Assembly: GCA_945862935.1 (NCBI GenBank)
Contig: CAMBBO010000005.1
Location: 1 to 32,783 of the forward strand
Origin: Pseudorhodoplanes sinuspersici
GTDB lineage: Bacteria > Pseudomonadota > Alphaproteobacteria > Rhizobiales > Xanthobacteraceae
Direction of reading: 5' to 3'
DNA: 32,783 nt
Shown: positions 8,611 to 16,087 of the stretch, one piece after another
How the letters are laid out: every line of letters begins with the position of its first letter
How positions within the stretch are numbered: the stretch's first letter is position 1
Notes under the pieces: model-generated
Databases searched by the model: none
The model's input: the letters and a program-made list of their open reading frames with translations, nothing else
Told to the model about the DNA's origin: nothing
Position numbers and translations under genes: made by a program

Positions 8611-9471
8611 TTGGCATTGCTGAAGAAAATCTGGCGCATCGCACTGGATGCGTTCTGGCAATTCAACATCGACGACGGATGGGCGATCGCAAGCCATATC
8701 GCGCTGTCGGCGCTGATGTCGCTGTTCCCGTTCCTGCTGATCCTCACGGCGATGGCCGGTATTTTCGGATCTGCCAATCTGGCCGACGAATCCGCCAACC
8801 TCATTCTCGAAGCCTGGCCTGCCGAAGTCGCAGCTCCGATCGCGCTCGAAATCCATAGCGTGCTGGCGAGCGCGCAGGGGCAAGTGCTGACCATCGGCAC
8901 GGTGCTTGCGCTTTATTTCGCCTCGAGCGGCATCGAAAGCCTTCGCATCGGGCTGAACCGTGCCTACGGCGTGACCGATCCCCGTCCGATCTGGCTCACG
9001 CGCGTGGAATCGATCGGCTATGTGATCCTCGGCGCGATCTCGCTGCTTGCCCTGTCCTTCTTCGTGCTGCTTGCGCCGCTGATCTGGCGTACCGCGCTGC
9101 TACGTTTTCCCGCAATCGAACCGTTCAGCGATGTCGTTACGTTCTGGAGGCTTGCAATCGTCTCCCTGCTGCTCATCGTCACGCTGATCGTGGTGCACAT
9201 GTGGCTTCCCGCAGGCCGGCGGCGATTCCGCGACATCATCCCCGGCATTCTTGCGACGCTTGCACTCTGGATGGTGGGGGGCACCCTGTTCGGGCGCTAC
9301 CTCGCCGATTTCGCGTTCGCCTATTCGATCTATTATGCCGGGCTTGCGTCGACGATGATCGCGCTGATCTTTTTGTACCTGACGGCGTCGATCTTCATCT
9401 ATGGCGGCGAATTGAACGCCACAATTCTCAAGGCAAGGGCATTGAAACAGAACGCCGGGAATGCGCCTTGA
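8611..9471 (+). CDS. YihY/BrkB family inner-membrane protein
   Basis: A 286-residue multi-pass membrane protein of the YihY/virulence factor BrkB family. The N-terminal AFWQFNIDDGWAIASHIALS and the following ALMSLFPFLLILTAMAGIFG are characteristic, as are the central ALYFASSGIESLRIGLNRAY and the C-terminal AFAYSIYYAGLASTMIALIF with YGGELNATI. About six hydrophobic segments are visible. The start is TTG, supported by AGGAG at 8599-8603 with a 7-base spacer. The family was once called ribonuclease BN, which is a misassignment; its molecular role is not established. It follows the chemoreceptor by 77 bp and converges with the gene at 9479, leaving only seven bases between the stop codons. Confidence 0.93.
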   Translation: MALLKKIWRIALDAFWQFNIDDGWAIASHIALSALMSLFPFLLILTAMAGIFGSANLADESANLILEAWPAEVAAPIALEIHSVLASAQGQVLTIGTVLALYFASSGIESLRIGLNRAYGVTDPRPIWLTRVESIGYVILGAISLLALSFFVLLAPLIWRTALLRFPAIEPFSDVVTFWRLAIVSLLLIVTLIVVHMWLPAGRRRFRDIIPGILATLALWMVGGTLFGRYLADFAFAYSIYYAGLASTMIALIFLYLTASIFIYGGELNATILKARALKQNAGNAP

Positions 9472-9478
9472 ATGATCG

Positions 9479-10108
9479 CTATTTCTTGAGCTTGGCGCTC
9501 CAGGTCGTGCCGCGTGTTGCCGATGGCGTGAACGTCATCTCGACATCCGCCTTGGTTCCGCACAGATCGTAACTCCAGATTTCGATCCACGGCTCGTTCG
9601 GCTTGCGGTTGCCGGAAATTCGCGTGTCGGTCACCCATTGCTTGTCGCAATTCTGCGGCTTTGCAGAAATCACGGCCGCGCTCGATCCAGAAAATGCGTC
9701 GCGCTGAAGGACCGGGTCGGTCTCCGAATTGCCGGGCAGAAGTTCGATCATGCGCGGCTCGCTGCCTTCCATGATCGCGAGGAAATTGCGTTGCGAGGCG
9801 CGCGGCTGGCAATCGACGAAGGTGCGCTCCACCCACGACACCGCCCCCGGCTTGATCGGATAGGGAATGACGAAGGCCACCGCGATCAACGGCTCCTTGC
9901 CGCAAGTGTAACCAGGCACCCGCTGGAGGGATTTTTGCACCATATCGCGGCGCATCGGTGTGTAGGCGTCGGAGAAAATTTTGGAAGCGACCGCCGGTCC
10001 GAACGCGCTACGAATGGCGGCAGGATCGGCCCGGATATATTCGGGCGTCTGCGCGAAAGCGGGCAGCGAAAGACACGCTGTCACGACGATGAAAAAAGTG
10101 CGGATCAT
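9479..10108 (-). CDS. Secreted protein of unknown function
   Basis: A 209-residue protein with a good signal peptide: MIRTFFIVVTACLSLPAFAQ, with cleavage likely after AFA at residue 19. The mature part carries four cysteines (near 69, 100, 155 and 182), enough for two disulfides, and has no membrane segment. I do not recognise a family. The spaced motifs VERTFVDCQ, PQNCDKQWVTDTRI and PWIEIWSYDLCGTKADVEMT suggest a beta-rich periplasmic domain. It starts 41 bp downstream of the ccr stop on the same strand, so it could be the second gene of a ccr transcript, and it converges with the YihY gene. A role in acyl-CoA metabolism is not implied by anything in its sequence. Confidence 0.8.
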   Translation of the reverse strand: MIRTFFIVVTACLSLPAFAQTPEYIRADPAAIRSAFGPAVASKIFSDAYTPMRRDMVQKSLQRVPGYTCGKEPLIAVAFVIPYPIKPGAVSWVERTFVDCQPRASQRNFLAIMEGSEPRMIELLPGNSETDPVLQRDAFSGSSAAVISAKPQNCDKQWVTDTRISGNRKPNEPWIEIWSYDLCGTKADVEMTFTPSATRGTTWSAKLKK

Positions 10109-10149
10109 GAGCGCAGACTGACACGGTGCCTGTAAGCGGTCGAGCCCCG

Positions 10150-11430
10150 TCAGCCTGCGTTTGCAGCCTCAAGCGTATCTTCAAAATTGCGCAGACCGGT
10201 ACGCGGCGCGCCGACAATGACCGCCATGTTGCCGGGAGCGTGCAGGTTCTTCCACATCAGTTGATGCGCCGCCGGGATTTTCTCCCACGGAAACACTTCG
10301 CCCATGCAGGGGTCTATACGGCGGTCGAGTACGAACTGGTTCGCGGCGCTCGCCTGTTTCAGGTGAGCGAAATGCGAACCCTGGATTCGCTTCTGCCGCA
10401 TCCAGACATAACGCGCGTCGAAAGTGATGTTGAAGCCGGACGTGCCGGCGCAGAACACCACCATGCCGCCGCGCTTCACCACAAGGCACGACACCGGGAA
10501 TGTCGCCTCACCCGGATGCTCGAACACGATGTCCACGTCGCGCTTGCCGGTGATGTCCCAGATCGCTTTGCCGAACTTGCGCGCCTCTTTGGTCCAGTCG
10601 GTGTATTCGGGCGAATTCACCGTCGGCATCTGGCCCCAGCAATTAAAATCTTTGCGGTTGATGACACCCTTGGCGCCGAGGCTCATCACGTAGTCCCGCT
10701 TGCTCTCATCCGAAATCACGCCGATTGCGTTCGCGCCCGACGCCGCGCAGAGCTGCACGCCGAACACGCCAAGCCCGCCCGATGCACCCCAGATCAGAAC
10801 ATTGTCGCCGGGTTTCAGCGTGTGCGGTGCGTGACCGAACAGCATGCGGTAGGCGGTCGCGAGCGTCAGCGTGTAGCAGGCGGCCTCTTCCCACGTCAGA
10901 TGCGCAGGCTTCGTCATAAGCTGACGCGATTGCACGCGGCAGAATTGCGCGAAGGATCCATCCGGCGTTTCGTAACCCCAGATGCGCTGCGACGGCGACA
11001 GCAGCGGATCGCCGCCATTGCAATCCTCGTCGTCGCCATCGTCCTGATTGCAATGCACGATGACTTCGTCACCGACTTTCCAGCGTTTCACTTTCGCGCC
11101 GACTGCCCAGACCACGCCGGACGCATCGGAGCCAGCGATGTGATAGGGCTGCTTGTGAACGTCGTGCGGCGAAATTGGAATTCCGAGACCGGCCCAGACG
11201 CCGTTGTAATTCACGCCGCCGGCCATCACGAAGATCAGCACCTCGTCCTCGCCAATCGGCCAGGTCGGCACCACCTCGATCTGAAACGACGTTTCCGGCG
11301 GGCCGTGACGTTCCTTGCGGATCGCCCATGCGTGCATCTGCTCCGGTACATGGCCGAGCGGCGGAATTTCACCCACGGCATACAGGGACTTGAGTGACGA
11401 AAGCTTGGGATTGGCCTGTGCAACCGCCAT
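10150..11430 (-). CDS. ccr: Crotonyl-CoA carboxylase/reductase
   Basis: A 426-residue zinc-independent medium-chain reductase of the Ccr type. It performs the key step of the ethylmalonyl-CoA pathway: NADPH-dependent reductive carboxylation of crotonyl-CoA to (2S)-ethylmalonyl-CoA. Supporting segments are the N-terminal YAVGEIPPLGHVPEQMHAWA, VMAGGVNYNGVWAGLGIPIS, the long insert VIVHCNQDDGDDEDCNGGDP, the NADPH motif IWGASGGLGVFGVQL and IVFEHPGEATFPVS. These distinguish it from ordinary alcohol dehydrogenases and quinone reductases. The frame stays open upstream to 11583, but the ATG at 11430 has GGAG seven bases before it and fits the family length. It diverges from the GlsB-like gene and ecm. 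A palindrome sits 43-57 bp upstream. Confidence 0.97.
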   Translation of the reverse strand: MAVAQANPKLSSLKSLYAVGEIPPLGHVPEQMHAWAIRKERHGPPETSFQIEVVPTWPIGEDEVLIFVMAGGVNYNGVWAGLGIPISPHDVHKQPYHIAGSDASGVVWAVGAKVKRWKVGDEVIVHCNQDDGDDEDCNGGDPLLSPSQRIWGYETPDGSFAQFCRVQSRQLMTKPAHLTWEEAACYTLTLATAYRMLFGHAPHTLKPGDNVLIWGASGGLGVFGVQLCAASGANAIGVISDESKRDYVMSLGAKGVINRKDFNCWGQMPTVNSPEYTDWTKEARKFGKAIWDITGKRDVDIVFEHPGEATFPVSCLVVKRGGMVVFCAGTSGFNITFDARYVWMRQKRIQGSHFAHLKQASAANQFVLDRRIDPCMGEVFPWEKIPAAHQLMWKNLHAPGNMAVIVGAPRTGLRNFEDTLEAANAG

Positions 11431-11472
11431 GACGCGTCTCCGGCTAACTTTCCTCAAGTCTGCCGCAAGCGT

Positions 11473-11487
11473 TGTTGCGCTGCAACA
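11473..11487. promoter_or_regulatory. Palindrome TGTTGC-GCT-GCAACA upstream of ccr, candidate operator
   Basis: A perfect 6-3-6 inverted repeat lies 43-57 bp upstream of the ccr ATG, where the ccr promoter should be, and about 50 bp upstream of the divergent promoter for the GlsB-ecm pair. It is well placed to control either or both. No known regulator is assigned; the function is inferred from symmetry and position. Confidence 0.4.
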
Positions 11488-11536
11488 GGTCGCGGCGTCG
11501 CGCTTACGCTCTCCGGGGACAGCGCTAGCCGCACCG

Positions 11537-11565
11537 CTGACAGCGTTCGACTTTAGGAGTATGAT
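11537..11565 (+). promoter_or_regulatory. Sigma70-like promoter for the GlsB-like gene and ecm
   Basis: CTGACA (11537-11542) and TATGAT (11560-11565) are separated by 17 bases, one mismatch each from the sigma70 consensus. Transcription would begin near 11572, giving a 5' leader of roughly 54 bases before the GlsB-like ATG at 11626. No other plus-strand promoter is obvious between this point and ecm. Confidence 0.6.
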
Positions 11566-11625
11566 CCCTTCGCTGCATTGCAAAAAAAGGGGCGTTGTGC
11601 CCCACTTAAAGGGAAGGGGATCACC

Positions 11626-11877
11626 ATGGGGATCGAAAGCTTAATCGTCTGGCTGATCGTGGGCGCGATTGCCGGCTGGCTCGCGGGCATGATCGTGGCC
11701 GGCTACGGCTTCGGCCTGATCGGAAACATCGTCGTCGGCATCGTCGGTGCGTTCATCGCCGGCTGGCTTTTGCCGCGGCTCGGCATCGTAATCGGCGGGG
11801 GGATCGTCGGTGCGATCATCAACGCTGTGATCGGCGCCGTCATCCTGCTCGTCATCATCGGATTCATCCGGCGCTGA
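11626..11877 (+). CDS. GlsB/YeaQ/YmgE family small membrane protein
   Basis: An 83-residue, very hydrophobic, glycine-rich protein with three predicted membrane helices. It begins MGIESLIVWLIVGAIAGWLA and continues with GYGFGLIGNIVVGIVGAFIA, the hallmark of the transglycosylase-associated/GlsB family linked to stress responses. Its biochemical function is unknown. The frame is open upstream to 11578, but the ATG at 11626 matches the family start and follows GGAAGGGGATCACC. It sits between the divergent ccr and the downstream ecm, only 22 bp ahead of the ecm start, and appears to share a promoter with ecm. A membrane stress protein ahead of a B12 mutase gene is unexpected. Confidence 0.93.
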   Translation: MGIESLIVWLIVGAIAGWLAGMIVAGYGFGLIGNIVVGIVGAFIAGWLLPRLGIVIGGGIVGAIINAVIGAVILLVIIGFIRR

Positions 11878-11899
11878 CGGAGAAACGGATTGGAGCGGA

Positions 11900-13897
11900 A
11901 TGGGCGATACCACCCGTGACAAGGCCAAGCGTGACAAGCCTTGGATATTCCGCACCTATGCTGGGCATTCGACCGCTGAGCGGTCGAATGCCCTTTATCG
12001 CCAGAACCTGCTGAAGGGCCAGACCGGCCTTTCCATCGCCTTCGATCTTCCTACACAGACTGGATACGATTCAGACCACGTCCTCGCCTGCGGCGAAGTC
12101 GGCAAGGTCGGTGTTCCTGTTTCCCATATCGGCGACATGCGGAACCTGTTGAAGAACATTCCGCTCGCCGAAATGAACACGTCGATGACCATCAACGCGC
12201 CGGCCGCGTGGCTGTTGTCGCTCTATATCGCCGTGGCCGACGAGACTGGCGCACCGCGCACGAAGCTCACCGGCACCACGCAAAACGACATCATCAAGGA
12301 ATATCTGTCGCGCGGCACTTACGTGTTTCCGCCCGGCCCTTCCATGCGTCTGATCAAGGACACTATCCTGTTCACGACGAAGGAAATGCCGAAATGGAAC
12401 CCGATGAATGTCTGCTCCTATCACTTGCAGGAAGCAGGCGCGACGCCAGTGCAGGAGCTTGCTTACGCACTCGCCACCGCGATTGCTATTCTCGACATGG
12501 TGAAAAAATCCGGCGAAGTGCCGGACGGGCAGATGGGTGAGGTGGTCGGCCGCATCTCGTTCTTCGTCAACGCGGGCATGCGCTTCATCACCGAAATCTG
12601 CAAAATGCGCGCCTTCGTCGAAATGTGGGACGAGATTACCGCGCAGCGTTACGGCATCACCGACCCAAAGCAGCGGCTGTTCCGCTATGGCGTGCAGGTG
12701 AATTCGCTCGGCCTGACCGAGCCGCAGCCGGAAAACAACGTCTATCGCATCTTCCTCGAAATGATGGCGGTGACGCTTTCGAAAAAGGCGCGGGCGCGCG
12801 CGGTGCAGCTTCCGGCATGGAATGAGGCGCTCGGATTGCCACGGCCGTTCGACCAGCAATGGTCACTGCGCGCGCAACAGATTCTCGCCTATGAATCGGA
12901 TCTCCTGGAATACGGCGACATTTTCGACGGCTCGACCGAGATCGCGAACAAGGTTGAGGAACTGAAACGGCTCGCCAAGGAAGAACTTGCCACCATCGAG
13001 CGGCTCGGCGGCGCGGTCGCTGCCGTCGAGATGGGCTACATGAAGCAGCAGCTTGTCGAGAGCAACACGCAGCGGCTGGAATCGATCGAGTCCAGCGACA
13101 GCATCGTGGTCGGCGTCAACAAATTTGTCGAAAGCGAGCCTTCGCCGCTGACTGGCGGCATCGATACGATCATGACGGTATCGCACGAAGTCGAGGCCGA
13201 ACAGATCGCGCGGCTGAACGCGTGGCGTGCCAATCGCGACGCCAAGGCGGTTGATGCGGCGCTGACGGAATTGCGCCGCGTTGCGGCCGACGGCAGCAAC
13301 GTCATGCCCGCCTCCATCGCCTGCGCCAAAGCCGGCGTTACCACCGGCGAATGGGGCGAAGTGTTTCGCAAAGCGTTCGGCGAATATCGCGCGCCGACCG
13401 GCGTGCCGAAAGCCGCGCGCCAGATCGGCAGCGACCTGATGGAGCCGGTTCGCGCCGAAGTCGAACGCGTATCGCTCAAGCTTGGCCACCGCATGAAATT
13501 CCTTGTCGGTAAGCCGGGCCTCGACGGCCATTCCAATGGCGCGGAGCAGATCGCAGTGCGCGCCCGCGACGTTGGCATGGATGTGATCTATGCCGGCATC
13601 CGCTTCACGCCTGCGGAACTGGTCAAGACCGCGAAGGACGAAGGGGTCGATGTGATCGGGCTTTCGATCCTATCCGGCAGCCATGTGCCCCTCGTGCGCG
13701 ACGTAGTCGATCGCATGCGCGCGGAAGGCTTGAGCGACGTGCCGATCGTAGTCGGCGGCATCGTGCCGCCGGAGGACGAAGAGACGCTGAAATTGGCTGG
13801 CGTTGCCGCCGTCTATACGCCGAAGGATTTCCAGATCAACCAGATCATGTCCGACGTGGTGCGGATCGTGGAAGGCGCGGCGGAGAAGATCGACTAG
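11900..13897 (+). CDS. ecm: Ethylmalonyl-CoA mutase (protein MeaA)
   Basis: A 665-residue adenosylcobalamin-dependent acyl-CoA mutase. It converts (2R)-ethylmalonyl-CoA to (2S)-methylsuccinyl-CoA. The N-terminal substrate barrel shows WIFRTYAGHSTAERSNALYR and GLSIAFDLPTQTGYDSDH, followed by SMTINAPAAWLLSLYIAVAD. The C-terminal B12 domain has the base-off DxHxxG motif LDGHSNGAEQ, with H544 as the lower cobalt ligand, then IGLSILSGSH and VVGGIVPPED. At 665 residues it is shorter than a typical methylmalonyl-CoA mutase large subunit, and the adjacent ccr favours Ecm over methylmalonyl-CoA mutase. The ATG has GGAG four bases upstream and lies 22 bp after the GlsB-like gene. Its stop codon overlaps that of the convergent kinase gene by four bases (CTAG). 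Confidence 0.95.
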   Translation: MGDTTRDKAKRDKPWIFRTYAGHSTAERSNALYRQNLLKGQTGLSIAFDLPTQTGYDSDHVLACGEVGKVGVPVSHIGDMRNLLKNIPLAEMNTSMTINAPAAWLLSLYIAVADETGAPRTKLTGTTQNDIIKEYLSRGTYVFPPGPSMRLIKDTILFTTKEMPKWNPMNVCSYHLQEAGATPVQELAYALATAIAILDMVKKSGEVPDGQMGEVVGRISFFVNAGMRFITEICKMRAFVEMWDEITAQRYGITDPKQRLFRYGVQVNSLGLTEPQPENNVYRIFLEMMAVTLSKKARARAVQLPAWNEALGLPRPFDQQWSLRAQQILAYESDLLEYGDIFDGSTEIANKVEELKRLAKEELATIERLGGAVAAVEMGYMKQQLVESNTQRLESIESSDSIVVGVNKFVESEPSPLTGGIDTIMTVSHEVEAEQIARLNAWRANRDAKAVDAALTELRRVAADGSNVMPASIACAKAGVTTGEWGEVFRKAFGEYRAPTGVPKAARQIGSDLMEPVRAEVERVSLKLGHRMKFLVGKPGLDGHSNGAEQIAVRARDVGMDVIYAGIRFTPAELVKTAKDEGVDVIGLSILSGSHVPLVRDVVDRMRAEGLSDVPIVVGGIVPPEDEETLKLAGVAAVYTPKDFQINQIMSDVVRIVEGAAEKID

Positions 13898-15099
13898 CGT
13901 TCACTACCTTCGGTAAAGCGTGCCACGTATTCGGCGAGGCTCGCCGCACTCACCGGCTTTGGCAAATAGGCGTTCATGCCGGCGGCGCGCGCCTGTGCAT
14001 CGCCGTTGCTGCGGGCGGAAATCCCGATCACTGGAATGTCGCCTATAGGCTTGGGCAAAGCGCGGATGCTGCGTGTAACGGCGAAACCATCGACGCCGTT
14101 CAGCATCACGTCCATTAGCACCAGATCGTAGCCGCCGCGCTTCAGCGCATCGAGCGCGGCCTCGCCTGACGCAACGAAGTCGGCATGATCGCCAAGCTCG
14201 CGTAGCATCGTGTTCAGTACAACGCGCCCATAAGGGCTGTCCTCGACGCACAAAATGCGCCGCGTACTTTTTTCCGCACCGCGCGGAACGGGCTTTCCAT
14301 TTTTGCGGCCTTTGCCGGACGTTCCATTTTCAACAGCGACCACGACATTGAGCGTAAATATCGAACCTCGCCCAGGTTTGCTCGTGACGGTCAGATCGCC
14401 GCCCATGGCACGCGCGAGCCTGCGAACGAGCGTGAGCCCAAGGCCCGTTCCTCCATAGCGGCGCGACACGTCTGCGCTCGCCTGCGAGAACGGCTTGAAC
14501 AGCTTTTTGATCTCGACGGGCTTCAGCCCGATGCCAGTATCCGCAACCGCAAAGACAAGCCTGACCTTGCCGTGCGGCGCTTTCTTCGCCGACGCGCGCA
14601 GCGTTACGGTTCCGCGCGTAGTGAATTTCACCGCGTTGTCGATCAGATTTTCCAAAGCACCGCGCAGGCGGATCGCGTCCCCCTTCGCATGGGCAGGCAG
14701 GCCGCTTGCGATGTCGATCTTCACGTCCAGCCCGACAGATTTCGCGCGCACCGACAGCGACGCTGCAACATCCTTCGCCAGCTGAGGTGGCGAAAATATT
14801 TCTTCTCGCAACGTGAGCCTGGTTACGTCCGCGCGCGCCGCGTCGCACACGATCGTGGTCAGTTGCGCCAGATGCTCGGCGGCATTTTTTACACCAAGCG
14901 CCCAGCCATGTTCGTGCGCGCCAAGGTCAGATGCCGCGAGCAATTCGGCATACGCCAGAATGCCCGTCAGCGGGGTGCGGATATCGTGCGCGAGCGCCGC
15001 GAGGGCGGATTCGACGGCGCGCGTACTGGAGTTGCGCGGCTGCTTTCGCGCGCGCGTTCGTGCGGCTTTCGCCGTTCTTTTTTTACGCCCCTTCGGCAT
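13894..15099 (-). CDS. Soluble hybrid histidine kinase with C-terminal receiver
   Basis: With this start the protein has 401 residues and no membrane segment. After a very basic N-terminus (PKGRKKRTAKAARTRARK) comes the HisKA dimerisation helix with phosphoacceptor H38 in LAHDIRTPLTG. The ATPase domain follows, with N box RGALENLIDNAVKF, G1 box VADTGIGLKP, F box FKPFSQA and G2 box YGGTGLGL. The receiver domain starts at RRILCVEDSPYG, has phosphoacceptor D330 in VLMDVMLNGVD, and ends with the lysine motif YLPKPVS. There is no recognisable sensor domain and no partner response regulator beside it, so its input and output are unknown. The ATG at 15099 is chosen over one 39 bases upstream because GGAAGGG lies six bases before it. 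It converges on ecm and shares the bases CTAG. Confidence 0.9.
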   Translation of the reverse strand: MPKGRKKRTAKAARTRARKQPRNSSTRAVESALAALAHDIRTPLTGILAYAELLAASDLGAHEHGWALGVKNAAEHLAQLTTIVCDAARADVTRLTLREEIFSPPQLAKDVAASLSVRAKSVGLDVKIDIASGLPAHAKGDAIRLRGALENLIDNAVKFTTRGTVTLRASAKKAPHGKVRLVFAVADTGIGLKPVEIKKLFKPFSQASADVSRRYGGTGLGLTLVRRLARAMGGDLTVTSKPGRGSIFTLNVVVAVENGTSGKGRKNGKPVPRGAEKSTRRILCVEDSPYGRVVLNTMLRELGDHADFVASGEAALDALKRGGYDLVLMDVMLNGVDGFAVTRSIRALPKPIGDIPVIGISARSNGDAQARAAGMNAYLPKPVSAASLAEYVARFTEGSER

Positions 15100-15147
15100 A
15101 GCCACCCTTCCCGCACGCAGAATGGCACGCAGACGCAAGGCAGACCA

Positions 15148-16020
15148 TCACTTCTCCGGCAAGCCAACCATGCGCCGGATATCCGCAGCCGTTGCTCCGC
15201 CCGCACGCAATTCGCGCAAGCCCGTCGCCTGCGTGGATTTCGAGAGCTTGCGGTCCTCACCGTCCAGAATCAGACGATGGTGATGGTAATGCGGTGGAGG
15301 AAAGCCAAGCAGCTCCTGCAACACACGATGCACGGAGGTTGACGGGAATAGGTCTTGCCCGCGCACCACATGCGTCACGCCCTGCGCTGCGTCATCGACC
15401 ATCACGGAAAGATGATAACTGTTCGGCGTATCCTTGCGCGCAAGGATCACGTCGCCCCACAATTCCGGCTCGGCCGCGGTTGCAACATTCGCCTTATCTC
15501 CCGACTCATCCCAGGTTAGCGCGCCAGTCAGTGCAATCGCCGCTGCCATGTCGAGCCGCAACGCGTAGGGCGCGCCTGCTTCGATCAACCGTTCGCGTTC
15601 CTTTGCAGGTAGCGACTTGTTCATCCCCGGATAGCGGATGCCGCCGTCGGGATCGCGCGGAAAAGTCACGCCGGATTTCTCGCCAACTTCCACAAACCGC
15701 GCGATCTCGCTGCGGCTTTCGAACGATGGATAGATCAGCCCCATCACGTCGAGTTTCGCGATGGCTGCGCGATAATCCGTGAAATGGCCCGATTGCCGGC
15801 GCACCGGCTCCTGCCACGTCAGGCCGAGCCAGCGCAGATCCTCGTAGATCGCGCCCTCAAATTCCGGCCTGCACCGCGAATCATCGATGTCCTCGATCCG
15901 CAACAGGAACGTGCCGCCCGCCGCGCGCGCCATGTCGAAATTCATTAGCGCCGACAGCGCATGCCCCAGATGCAGGTAGCCGTTCGGGCTTGGCGCAAAG
16001 CGGAAAACGGGTGGACTCAT
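15148..16020 (-). CDS. gluQ: Glutamyl-Q tRNA(Asp) synthetase
   Basis: A 290-residue truncated class I synthetase that resembles the catalytic domain of GluRS without the anticodon-binding part. Family members attach glutamate to queuosine-34 of tRNA-Asp. The ATP motifs are FAPSPNGYLHLGHA (HIGH-type) near the N-terminus and RKLSKS (KMSKS-type) near residue 258, with LRIEDIDDSR and the HVVRGQDLFPST segment between them. The zinc-ligand cysteines of the E. coli enzyme are absent: the equivalent stretch reads YPSFESRSEIARF. Three in-frame ATGs are possible at 16035, 16023 and 16020; the last is chosen because AAGGG lies five bases before it. It diverges from the DNA glycosylase. Confidence 0.93.
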   Translation of the reverse strand: MSPPVFRFAPSPNGYLHLGHALSALMNFDMARAAGGTFLLRIEDIDDSRCRPEFEGAIYEDLRWLGLTWQEPVRRQSGHFTDYRAAIAKLDVMGLIYPSFESRSEIARFVEVGEKSGVTFPRDPDGGIRYPGMNKSLPAKERERLIEAGAPYALRLDMAAAIALTGALTWDESGDKANVATAAEPELWGDVILARKDTPNSYHLSVMVDDAAQGVTHVVRGQDLFPSTSVHRVLQELLGFPPPHYHHHRLILDGEDRKLSKSTQATGLRELRAGGATAADIRRMVGLPEK

Positions 16021-16087
16021 CATTTCCCTTGTCATGCACTATTCAGGCGAGGCATCCATCACCCGATTATCGTATGAACCCAACTTG

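Noticed and set aside
10126-11397. A 423-codon plus-strand open frame over ccr.
   Set aside because: It is the antisense shadow of ccr, rich in Arg and His, and has no support from motifs or a ribosome binding site.
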